In this document: positions 16,362 to 24,227 of the stretch, piece by piece
How positions within the stretch are numbered: position 1 is the stretch's first letter
Layout: every line of letters starts with the position of its first letter
Assembly (NCBI GenBank): GCA_913009755.1
Contig: CAJVWU010000010.1
Span: 1-61,844 of the forward strand
Origin: an uncultured Bacteroidia bacterium
Lineage (GTDB): Bacteria > Bacteroidota > Bacteroidia > Bacteroidales > F082
Length of the DNA: 61,844 nt
Reading direction: 5' to 3'
Notes under the pieces: model-generated
The model's database searches: none
Told to the model about the DNA's origin: nothing
What the model saw: the letters and a program-made list of their open reading frames with translations, nothing else
Program-made: the position numbers and the translations under genes

Positions 16362-19310
16362 TCAGGAATTCCGGTTTCTCACTTTCGTTAAATAACTCGT
16401 TGAAGGCAAGGTGTGTAATGGTTCCAGCAAGTAATACATGCGCTCTTCCTTGTTAATTTCATTTATTTTGCTCCCTTCCTGGAGCAGGTTGCCAAACCGG
16501 ATGGCATTGGCCGGGCAGCTTTGCGAACAGGCAGTTTGAATTTCACCGTCAATAATTTCGCGGTTTTCAATTTTTGCAGTGAGCTTGCCTGCCTGTAACC
16601 GCTGAACACAATAGGTGCATTTTTCAACCACACCACGCTGGCGGACAGTAACATCAGGGTTCAATACCAATTTACCCAGATCACTGTTCATATTGTAGTC
16701 GTACTCGTTGTTGTTCACATATTCATACCAGTTAAAACGCCTTGTTCTGTATGGGCAGTTGTTTATGCAATAGCGTGTTCCAATGCAACGGTTGTATGTT
16801 GTCTGGTTCAGCCCTTCACTGCTATGGGTTACGGCGGCTACCGGGCAAACATTTTCGCAGGGTGCGTTATCGCATTGCTGACACATAACGGGCATGTGGT
16901 AAACATCAGGCATTTCCGGGTCATCAGAATAGTACCGGTCAATCCGCATCCAGTGCATAATCCTGCGTCGCCTGACCTGGTCTTTACCAATTACGGGGAT
17001 GTTATTCTCACTCTGACAGGCGATTACGCAGTTTGCGCAACCGGTACAACTGTTCAGGTCAACGGTCATGCCCCAATGGATAGCATCAAAATTAATCATT
17101 GAATAAAGGGAAACATTTTTTTCTTCATCAATTTTATGTTGTTTGTTCCCTGAAGACGGATCTTTGATGTAGTCTTTTAACGTGGTTTCCCTGAAAATGG
17201 GACGTCCTTCCATGGTGTGGTGCATCTGGGTGAGGGCAAGTTCATAAGTTTTTCCCTCTATTTTTTCAATGGTTACCGGCGTTCCCGACACGTTGCAACG
17301 GCCGTTGCTTGTGTTCATCAGCGGATAAACGTTCCTGCCCACGCCGTTGCCGGCTTTGCCTGCTGCTGTCCGGCCGAACCCCAGGGCAATGGATACTGTT
17401 CCTTCGGGCTGACCGGGCTGGACGATGACCGGCAATTCCAGGTTTCCGTTCACCATGACCACATCTTCCTTGTTCAGGTTGTTCTTCCGGGCGTAAGCAA
17501 CAGGTACACATACATAATTGTCCCATGTTGCGGTGGTTATCGGGTCAGGTAGTTCAAGCAACCAGGGGTTGTTGGTATATTTTCCTGTTCCGATGGATAT
17601 TTTTTCATAAAGGATGACTTCGAGGCCATCTTTCAACGGGGTTTCGGCTGACAATTCCTGCAAAACAAACCGTGGTGATGCTGTACTTTTCTGTTCAACC
17701 TGAAAAACACCGTCCTGTTTTAGTTTATTCCAGAAATGAGGGAAATTTTCCGGTTCTGTGGAATGCCCTGTAATTTTCGAATTCCAGAAATTTTCAAGAT
17801 ATTTTGCGTATCCCGCTCCCATACCTGCCCATTTCATCAGACTATCCTGAAACTGCCGGGTATTAAAAATAGGCCGGATTGCAGGTTGAACAAAACTGTA
17901 TGAATTTCTTACGGGTTCGGCATCATCCCATGATTCAAGATAATTGTTTACAGTGCCAACATAGTTGCACAGGCTACCCGTTTCATCCAGTGTTTCAGAC
18001 AATGATACTTTAAGGTCAACTTTATTCATCCCTTCGATGAAAGCTTCATGGTCGGGATAATCATAAACCGGGTTCACATTGTAAACCAACAGGCCTTGCA
18101 CCAGGCCGTCCTTCATTTCGTCCACCAGGGTCAGCATTTGGGCTTCGTCTCCTTGTTTCAGGTTGATGGATTGGTTCATGTCAAGGGTTTTGCCATAATT
18201 GCCCAGCGCCTGGTTAATGGCATTCACGATCAATTGAATCCGAACATTATTGGTTCCGGAAACAACCAGCGATTTGCCCTTGGCTGCAAGCAGGTCTTTG
18301 GCCGCCTGTTTTATTTCAATACTTACAGGTGGCGCATAATAAGTGGGGTTACCTGTGGCTTTGGCAATTTCGTTGTAAAGGTTCAACAAGACGGCAGATT
18401 CTTCGGAAGGCCTGATGCCGAACCGGTAATCCGCATTGGAACCGGTTAGTGACAAACGGCTTTCATATTGAAACAACCTGGATAATTTGATATTGCCTTG
18501 CATCAGGTGTCTGTTGGAAACATATTGTTTGGTGAACGTAACGGGCATCAGCCAGTTTCCCAGGAAATCGGCGTTGAAACTGACAACAACATCGGCTTTG
18601 TCGAAACGGTAAAACGGGATAACGGCATCCCCGAAATTTTGTTTATGTGCCTGCCGGATGGCAGAATAGCTCACGGCATCGTACTGCATCCACTTAACAT
18701 TGGGATATTTGGCAATGAAATCGCTGATCAGTTTCCGGGTTGCCGGGCTGATAATTGTGGAAGTAAGCAGCACCACTTTTTCATTCTTGCCGGAAAAATA
18801 TTCCAGCTTATTGATGATATCCCTGTCAACAGTTTCCCAATCGGAGTCCACTTCACCCTTTCTCGGGTTACGTAAACGGGCATCATCATACAAGTTCAAA
18901 ACCGAAGCCTGAACGCGCACACTTGTTCCTCCCCGTGTAAGGGGCGACATTTCGTTGCCTTCGATCTTAATGGGCCGGCTTTCGCGGGTTTTTACCAGGA
19001 TGCTGCAATAGTCAATGCCATCGAAAAAAGTGGAGGCATAAAAGTTGGGCACGCCGGGGATTAATTCTTCAGGCTGGTTTAAAAAAGGAATGGCTTTTCT
19101 CACAGGCATCTGGCAACTGGATACCAACGCCACCGTCCCCACCGAAAAACCAAGCATCTTTAAAAAATCCCTCCGGCTTGATTTACCTTTGATTTCCGAT
19201 TCGTCAAGTCCTTCAATGGAAAACTCGGGTAAAGGTTCCCCGTTTTCACGAAGTGACTGCTTTTTCAGCTGTTCGTATTCTTCAAAACTTTGCCAATATT
19301 GTTTTTCCAT
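16362..19310 (-). CDS. actB: Alternative complex III iron-sulfur subunit ActB
   Basis: A 982-residue fusion of a molybdopterin-oxidoreductase-like domain without cofactor (about 70-700) and a ferredoxin-like domain (about 745-930). A twin-arginine motif SSRRDFLKMLGF (R46, R47) directs folded export. The C-terminal part has four Cys groups: CTGCANCVIAC, CQQCDNAPCENVCP, CIGTRYCINNCP and CTYC...CSQSCP. In characterised ACIII these bind three [4Fe-4S] and one [3Fe-4S] cluster. It carries electrons from quinol at ActC to ActA hemes. Confidence 0.96.
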   Translation of the reverse strand: MEKQYWQSFEEYEQLKKQSLRENGEPLPEFSIEGLDESEIKGKSSRRDFLKMLGFSVGTVALVSSCQMPVRKAIPFLNQPEELIPGVPNFYASTFFDGIDYCSILVKTRESRPIKIEGNEMSPLTRGGTSVRVQASVLNLYDDARLRNPRKGEVDSDWETVDRDIINKLEYFSGKNEKVVLLTSTIISPATRKLISDFIAKYPNVKWMQYDAVSYSAIRQAHKQNFGDAVIPFYRFDKADVVVSFNADFLGNWLMPVTFTKQYVSNRHLMQGNIKLSRLFQYESRLSLTGSNADYRFGIRPSEESAVLLNLYNEIAKATGNPTYYAPPVSIEIKQAAKDLLAAKGKSLVVSGTNNVRIQLIVNAINQALGNYGKTLDMNQSINLKQGDEAQMLTLVDEMKDGLVQGLLVYNVNPVYDYPDHEAFIEGMNKVDLKVSLSETLDETGSLCNYVGTVNNYLESWDDAEPVRNSYSFVQPAIRPIFNTRQFQDSLMKWAGMGAGYAKYLENFWNSKITGHSTEPENFPHFWNKLKQDGVFQVEQKSTASPRFVLQELSAETPLKDGLEVILYEKISIGTGKYTNNPWLLELPDPITTATWDNYVCVPVAYARKNNLNKEDVVMVNGNLELPVIVQPGQPEGTVSIALGFGRTAAGKAGNGVGRNVYPLMNTSNGRCNVSGTPVTIEKIEGKTYELALTQMHHTMEGRPIFRETTLKDYIKDPSSGNKQHKIDEEKNVSLYSMINFDAIHWGMTVDLNSCTGCANCVIACQSENNIPVIGKDQVRRRRIMHWMRIDRYYSDDPEMPDVYHMPVMCQQCDNAPCENVCPVAAVTHSSEGLNQTTYNRCIGTRYCINNCPYRTRRFNWYEYVNNNEYDYNMNSDLGKLVLNPDVTVRQRGVVEKCTYCVQRLQAGKLTAKIENREIIDGEIQTACSQSCPANAIRFGNLLQEGSKINEINKEERMYYLLEPLHTLPSTSYLTKVRNRNS

Positions 19311-19350
19311 AATATGATCCCAATGGAATAATGATTTACAAATTGATTAA

Positions 19351-20541
19351 TTAATAATGACACTTTGCACATTCCTCACCACCAACATTAACAACAGTAG
19401 GGGAGGAAATTTTTCCGTTTTTTATCTTTTCGTGAAGCCGGGTGTATTGATCGTAGAATTTATTGTTCATGTCAATCTTTCTTGTGCGGTGGCAATCAAC
19501 ACACCATCCCATACCGAGGGATTTGACCTGGATGATCTCATCCATTTTTTCAACCGGGCCATGACAACGATCACATTTAACTTTTCCAACCGTGACATGT
19601 TGGGCGTGATTAAAATAAACATGATCGGGCAGGTTATGGACTTTAATCCATTTGATGGGCGTACCGTTGGCATAAGCATCCCTGACTTTTTTAATTTCTT
19701 TTTCCCCGGTTCTTTTTCCTTTTTTAACCTGACTGTGGCAGTTCATACAAACCTGAACAGGTGGAATGCCGGCATACATGCTTTTGTCGGCAGTAAAATG
19801 GCAATACATGCAATCAATACGGTTTTGGCCTGCATGCACATGATGCGAAAACCAGACCGGTTGTTCAGGCTGGTAATATTGCTGCCGGCCCAGAGCTGCC
19901 GACTCCACAAATATTATCTCACTGACCACTGTCAATGCAATCAGGATAACAATCACATGTATCCACCGTCGTTTGACAATTTTTGTGAAAAAGATGTCCA
20001 CCAGGCTTAATATCAGTAATATGACAACCACAACAAAAGTTACAAACATGTTGCGTTCATCTTTCAGTTTGGCCTCCGCATATATTTTTTCCATTTGGGG
20101 TTGCGGGGTTTGCTTTTTTAAAAGGTCAGGTGCTGTTTCTTCAACCATTTCTGAGGCGCCCGCTACCTTTCCCCCGTTTTTGATGTATAACAGAATATCT
20201 TTAACCTGCTCGTCGGTGAGGTTATGCGCAGGCATTGGGATTTTATGATATTCCTCAAATATTTTCACTGCTTCCGGGTCGCCCGCCTTGACCAATGCCT
20301 GCGAATTCTGAATGAATTTGATTAACCAGGCTTCATCCATTTTTTCGGTTATTCCCTTCAGGTCGGGGCCTACAAGTTTACCCCCGCCGATGGTATGACA
20401 GGCTTTGCATTGTGCAAAGTTTGCTTCGGCAGATTGTGCCTGTGTGGAAAACGAAAATAAAAATGAGAGGATAAACAAAGAAAATACAATCAAACCTCTT
20501 GTTTTCAAAGAGTTTTTGAACACAAAACCTTTTATGACCAT
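19351..20541 (-). CDS. actA: Alternative complex III multiheme cytochrome ActA, with fused N-terminal cytochrome c domain
   Basis: A 396-residue protein. After a signal/anchor (about 15-36) comes a monoheme class I domain with CKACH at 45-49. Two transmembrane helices follow (about 165-187 and 192-212), then a cytochrome c7-like domain with five sites at 244-248, 265-269, 323-327, 347-351 and 391-395. That is six hemes; the pentaheme part is the canonical ActA. It is the first gene of the act operon, 40 bases before actB. Confidence 0.95.
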   Translation of the reverse strand: MVIKGFVFKNSLKTRGLIVFSLFILSFLFSFSTQAQSAEANFAQCKACHTIGGGKLVGPDLKGITEKMDEAWLIKFIQNSQALVKAGDPEAVKIFEEYHKIPMPAHNLTDEQVKDILLYIKNGGKVAGASEMVEETAPDLLKKQTPQPQMEKIYAEAKLKDERNMFVTFVVVVILLILSLVDIFFTKIVKRRWIHVIVILIALTVVSEIIFVESAALGRQQYYQPEQPVWFSHHVHAGQNRIDCMYCHFTADKSMYAGIPPVQVCMNCHSQVKKGKRTGEKEIKKVRDAYANGTPIKWIKVHNLPDHVYFNHAQHVTVGKVKCDRCHGPVEKMDEIIQVKSLGMGWCVDCHRTRKIDMNNKFYDQYTRLHEKIKNGKISSPTVVNVGGEECAKCHY

Positions 20542-20817
20542 AATGTAATTATTATCTTACTTAGATGTTGTTTTTTGCGTGCTTTTCGGGGCGTTAAAAA
20601 TATGTTAAATCTTAATATCATCATAAGTATTATTTTTAATATTTATAAAATGAATTATAAATGAGGCTTTTACAAATAAAATTTTTTTATACTGGATATA
20701 ATACACGTAAGTCCCCAACCCAAGAACAGGGTGATTGAGTATTTTAAGTTTCTAATCCCAAGAAAAGTCTTTTGATACCCGAAACTGAAAAGTTCCGATG
20801 ATTAATCCCACTATATT
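20542..20817. other. Intergenic region upstream of actA
   Basis: An AT-rich gap between the TPM gene (20818) and actA (20541), both on the minus strand. It must hold the act operon promoter, but no exact TAnnTTTG element was found and no strong hairpin was seen. Confidence 0.5.
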
Positions 20818-21627
20818 TTACCAGCTTCCTCCGGCACCGCCGCCGCCAAAACTGCCGCCGCCGAAGCCGCCGAAACCTCCGCCACCGCCAAATCCTGATC
20901 CCCCTCCGCTGAAGCCCCCCCAGCTTCCCGAATGCGAACCGCCCATCATGCTGCCCAGCCAGAGGCCTGTCCATAAACCGCCAGTGCCTCTTCTCCCCAT
21001 ACCCGAAGACCGGTTGCCTGTTGATCGTATTAATATTATAATAATGAGTATGGCAAAAAACGGAATGAGGGAAAATAGTCCTTTTGAACCGGTTTGTTTA
21101 TTGTAACTTTTGGCGCTGATTTCACCAGAGGCCAGTTGCATCAGGATATTGGTGGCATTATTCAGCCCCCGGTAATAGTTTTTGTTTTTAAACGCCGGGA
21201 TCATTTCGCGGTCAACAATTCGTTTGGCAATGGCATCGGGAATGACCGGTTCCAGTCCGTAACCCACGGCAATGTAAGCTTTGCCCCGTTCCCGGTCACT
21301 GGTTTTGGGTTTGACCAGCACCACCACGCCGTTATCAAATTTCTTTTGCCCTACTTTCCATTTTTCTCCGATTTCATAGGCAAACGATGCCGGGTCATAA
21401 CCGTTGAGCGATTTAACCGTGACAATTGTAATTTGGTTTGAGGTTGTGTCGTTGAACCTCCTGAGTTTGGTTTCGAGGGATTGCTCCTGCTGTGGGCTCA
21501 GTATATCGGCAAAGTCGTTGACCAGCCTGGGTGGTTGGGGGCGCGGCGGGATGTCCTGTGCCCGGACTGTTGAAATGAACAACAACACGAACAAAGGATA
21601 AATAAAGTATTTAAGTCTGGAAACCAT
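20818..21627 (-). CDS. TPM-domain protein with Gly-rich C-terminus (YgcG-like)
   Basis: A 269-residue protein with a signal peptide ending near VRAQD. A TPM domain (about 35-165) begins RLVNDFADILSPQQEQSLE and includes GVVVLVKPK and IAVGYGLEPVIPDA. A transmembrane helix at about 183-203 follows, then a tail of nearly only Gly, Ser, Phe and Trp. TPM proteins of this layout (YgcG) often travel with LemA; their function is not settled. It is the last gene of the lemA operon, 14 bases after the second TPM gene. Confidence 0.88.
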   Translation of the reverse strand: MVSRLKYFIYPLFVLLFISTVRAQDIPPRPQPPRLVNDFADILSPQQEQSLETKLRRFNDTTSNQITIVTVKSLNGYDPASFAYEIGEKWKVGQKKFDNGVVVLVKPKTSDRERGKAYIAVGYGLEPVIPDAIAKRIVDREMIPAFKNKNYYRGLNNATNILMQLASGEISAKSYNKQTGSKGLFSLIPFFAILIIIILIRSTGNRSSGMGRRGTGGLWTGLWLGSMMGGSHSGSWGGFSGGGSGFGGGGGFGGFGGGSFGGGGAGGSW

Positions 21628-21641
21628 TTTTTTAATTGAAT

Positions 21642-22088
21642 TTAATTTTTACCGAATGATATCTCATCGGATAATTCATTGATGTCGTCACTTTGATGAG
21701 GGAAGTGCTTTTTCAGGATGTTGCCGGCTTCGATGATGCCCTTTGACAAGCCTGTGGTAAATTCCCCATTTTTAAAATGAGCGGCCATCATTTCTTTGAT
21801 TTTCTCCCAGAAATCTTCGGGAACCACAGCATTGATCCCCTGGTCGCCGATGATGGCAAATTTTCTGCTGTTCACAGCGAGGTAAAACAACACCCCGTCT
21901 CGCAGGGCGGTTTTTTTCATGCCCAGTTTGTCGAAAAGATAAGCGGCACGGTCAAGGACCTCGCCTTTGCATTTGTTTTCGATGTGTACCCTGATCTCAC
22001 CCGACGTATTTAATTCTGCGTCGCGGATGGCATCCTCAATGGATTGTTTTTCTTCTTTCGTAAAAAAACTTTTTGCAGACGTTCCCAT
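21642..22088 (-). CDS. Short TPM-domain protein
   Basis: A 148-residue protein made of one TPM domain: FFTKEEKQSIEDAIRDAE, GEIRVHIENKC, GVLFYLAVNSRKFAIIGDQG. It has no obvious signal peptide or membrane helix, unlike its neighbour. Between lemA and the longer TPM gene with gaps of 12 and 14 bases, it is clearly part of one operon. Molecular role unknown. Confidence 0.88.
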   Translation of the reverse strand: MGTSAKSFFTKEEKQSIEDAIRDAELNTSGEIRVHIENKCKGEVLDRAAYLFDKLGMKKTALRDGVLFYLAVNSRKFAIIGDQGINAVVPEDFWEKIKEMMAAHFKNGEFTTGLSKGIIEAGNILKKHFPHQSDDINELSDEISFGKN

Positions 22089-22100
22089 CGTAATTGTGTT

Positions 22101-22691
22101 TTAAAATTTGACTTCCGGTACTTTTTCAGCCCCTGCCTGTGCTTTGAAATAAGGTTTTTGCTGAAACCCGAACATACCTGACAACATATTTTTCGGAAAT
22201 AGTTTGATATAGGTGTTGTATGCCTGCGTTACTTCATTAAACTTTTTCCGCTCCACGGCTATCCGGTTTTCAGTACCTTCAAGCTGCGCCTGCAGTTCAA
22301 GAAAATTCTCATTGGCTTTCAGGTTGGGATAGCGTTCTACCACGACCATCAGTTTCGACAAGGCCTGGGTCAGTCCCTGTTGCGCCTGTTGAAAAGCCGC
22401 AAACGACTGCGGGGTCAGGTTATTGGCATCAATGTTTACCGATGTGGCTTTTGACCGGGCTTCGATGACACCTTCCAGTGTTTCCTTTTCGTGGGTGGCG
22501 TATCCCTTCACAGTGTTCACCAGATTGGGGATCAGGTCGGCACGCCGCTGATAAACATTCTCAACTTGTGCCCATTGGCTTTTCACCCCTTCGTCCATGG
22601 CCACCATTGTGTTGTATGTGGTTTTGAACCAGCCATAAACAATAATGGCAAAGATGACGATAACGGCTATAATGATCCAGCTTTTTTTCAT
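22101..22691 (-). CDS. lemA: LemA family protein
   Basis: A protein of about 196 residues: an N-terminal membrane helix (SWIIIAVIVIFAIIVYGWF) and a long helical domain with WAQVENVYQRRADLIPNLV and GYATHEKETLEGV, the LemA signature. The frame extends to a GTG at 22748, but ATG 22691 begins directly before the helix and fits the family. First gene of a three-gene operon with two TPM proteins. LemA proteins are widespread; the biochemical role is unknown. Confidence 0.93.
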   Translation of the reverse strand: MKKSWIIIAVIVIFAIIVYGWFKTTYNTMVAMDEGVKSQWAQVENVYQRRADLIPNLVNTVKGYATHEKETLEGVIEARSKATSVNIDANNLTPQSFAAFQQAQQGLTQALSKLMVVVERYPNLKANENFLELQAQLEGTENRIAVERKKFNEVTQAYNTYIKLFPKNMLSGMFGFQQKPYFKAQAGAEKVPEVKF

Positions 22692-22792
22692 TTTTAACGT
22701 TTTTAATGAATTGGCGAATTTATGGTTTTTTTCAATATCATTGTTCACAACTTATTTTTCGCTTACCCAAAAAACTAACCGGGGAAAAAGGC

Positions 22793-23450
22793 TGTCATTT
22801 CGACGAACGGAGAGAGGAGAAATCCCCCGGGAAAGCACCACTACCCCATTGTCATTTCGACCGCAGGGAGAAATCCCCCGGGAAAGCACCCCCTTTCCGG
22901 GGAGATTTCTCACCGCCTCCGCACGTGCCTCCCCGAAGGGTTCGAAATGACACGTAAGCATCAGGCTGTCATTTCGAGGGAGGAACGACCGGGAAATCCC
23001 CCGGGAAAGCACCCTCTTGCCGGGGAGATTTCTCACCGCCCCCGCACATGCCTTCCCACATGGTTCGAAATGACAGGTAAGCATCAGGCTGTCATTTCGA
23101 GGGAGGAACGACCGAGAAATCCCCCAAAGCGAGCACCACTACCCCATTGTCATTTCGAGGGAGGAACGACCGAGAAATCCCCCAAAGCGAGCACCCTCTT
23201 TCCGGGGAGATTTCTCACCGCCTCCGCACGTGCCTCCCCGAAGGGTTCGAAATTACAGGTAAGCATCAGGCTGTCATTTCGACCGTAGGGAGAAATCCCC
23301 CGGGCAAGCACCACTACCCCATTGTCATTTCGAGGGAGGAACGACCGAGAAATCCCCCGGGAAAGCACCCTCTTTCTTGGGATATTTCTCACCGCCTCCG
23401 CACATGCCTCCCCACATGGTTCGAAATGACACGGAAAACTGAAATGACAG
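22793..23450. repeat. Foldback repeat island 1
   Basis: Seven left ends beginning TGTCATTTCGA (at 22793, 22850, 22967, 23090, 23148, 23272, 23323) and four right ends TTCGAAATGACA or a one-base variant (22941-22952, 23064-23075, 23246-23257, 23420-23431). Left and right ends are inverted copies, with inner inverted copies GAGAAATC/GATTTCTC, so a complete unit folds back. A further GAAATGACAG lies at 23441-23450. Long frames on both strands here are products of the repeats, not genes. Confidence 0.95.
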
Positions 23451-23459
23451 ACTCTTTTT

Positions 23460-23490
23460 TTGAAGTCAATAAAAACTTTTATTAGCTTTG
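23460..23490 (+). promoter_or_regulatory. Promoter of the GIY-YIG gene, abutting the repeats
   Basis: TTG at 23460-23462 and TAGCTTTG at 23483-23490 are separated by 20 bases, matching the Bacteroidota -33/-7 pattern. Only five bases lie between the -7 element and the ATG at 23496, so the message is probably leaderless or nearly so. Confidence 0.6.
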
Positions 23491-23495
23491 CTATT

Positions 23496-23798
23496 ATGTC
23501 ACGCCAATACAACTTCTTTGTTTACATCATGGCCAACAAACACAAAAATGTGCTTTATATAGGCGTAACAAACGACCTTGAAAGAAGGGTATATGAGCAC
23601 GAGACGGGAGTAAATTATGGTTTTACAAAGAAATACAATTGCCATTATCTTTTGTATTATGAACATTTCACTAACATTGAAGATGCCATTGACCGGGAAA
23701 AAGAAATAAAAAAATGGAGGAGGGAGAAAAAAGACCGGTTGATTTCGGAGTTTAATCCCGAATGGCGGTTTTTGAATAAGGAGATTGAAAATATTTAA
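23496..23798 (+). CDS. Stand-alone GIY-YIG nuclease domain protein
   Basis: A 100-residue single-domain protein of the GIY-YIG superfamily (UPF0213/YhbQ-like group). It shows FFVYIM, VLYIGVTNDLERRVYEH with the YIG motif and catalytic-type Arg, and a downstream EDAIDREKEIKKWRREKK segment with the likely metal-binding Glu. GIY-YIG domains cut DNA, but many small members are uncharacterised. The frame extends upstream to 23460, into the promoter; ATG 23496 matches the family start. It is alone between two islands of foldback repeats, 45 bases after one and 22 before the other. Multi-copy relatives are common in this phylum. Confidence 0.92.
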   Translation: MSRQYNFFVYIMANKHKNVLYIGVTNDLERRVYEHETGVNYGFTKKYNCHYLLYYEHFTNIEDAIDREKEIKKWRREKKDRLISEFNPEWRFLNKEIENI

Positions 23799-23820
23799 AT
23801 GAAATCCCCCAAAAAAAACC

Positions 23821-24206
23821 TGTCATTTCGAGGGAGGAACGACCGGGAAATTCCCCGGGAAAGCACCACTACCCCATTGTCATTTCGACCGCAGGGAGAA
23901 ATCCCCCAAAACGAGCACCACTACCCCATTGTCATTTCGACCGCAGGGAGAAATCCCCCGGGAAAGCACCCTCTTTCTTGGGAGATTTCTCACCGCCTCC
24001 GCACGTGCCTCCCCGAAGGGTTCGAAATGACACGTAAGCATCAGGTTGTCATTTCGAGGGAGGAACGACCGGGAAATTCCCCGGGAAAGCACCACTACCC
24101 CATTGTCATTTCGACCGCAGGGAGAAATCCCCTCGGAGAGCACCCTCTTTCTGAGGAGATTTCTCACCGCCCCCGCACTTTCCTTCCCACATGGTTCGAA
24201 ATGACA
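23821..24206. repeat. Foldback repeat island 2
   Basis: Five left ends TGTCATTTCGA (23821, 23878, 23930, 24047, 24104) and two right ends TTCGAAATGACA (24021-24032, 24195-24206), with the same inner inverted segments and spacers as island 1. It ends 21 bases before the htpG stop codon, so its hairpins lie in the 3' region of the htpG transcript. Confidence 0.95.
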
Positions 24207-24227
24207 GGGGATACTCTAATGACACGG

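Noticed and set aside
20798-21106. Plus-strand proline-rich frame
   Set aside because: It is the antisense reading of the Gly-rich tail of the TPM protein.
22941-23075. GGTTCGAAATG strings resembling a tRNA T-arm
   Set aside because: They are the right ends of the repeats; no acceptor, D-arm or anticodon arm can be formed around them.
22752-24167. Several 95-270-codon frames on both strands inside the repeat islands
   Set aside because: They consist of repeated translations of the foldback units (VISREERPG, TAGRNPPGK and similar), have no family signature and overlap on opposite strands.
22793-24206. CRISPR-like look of regularly repeated units
   Set aside because: Units are inverted-repeat elements of variable length, spacers are themselves repeated, and no cas gene is present.
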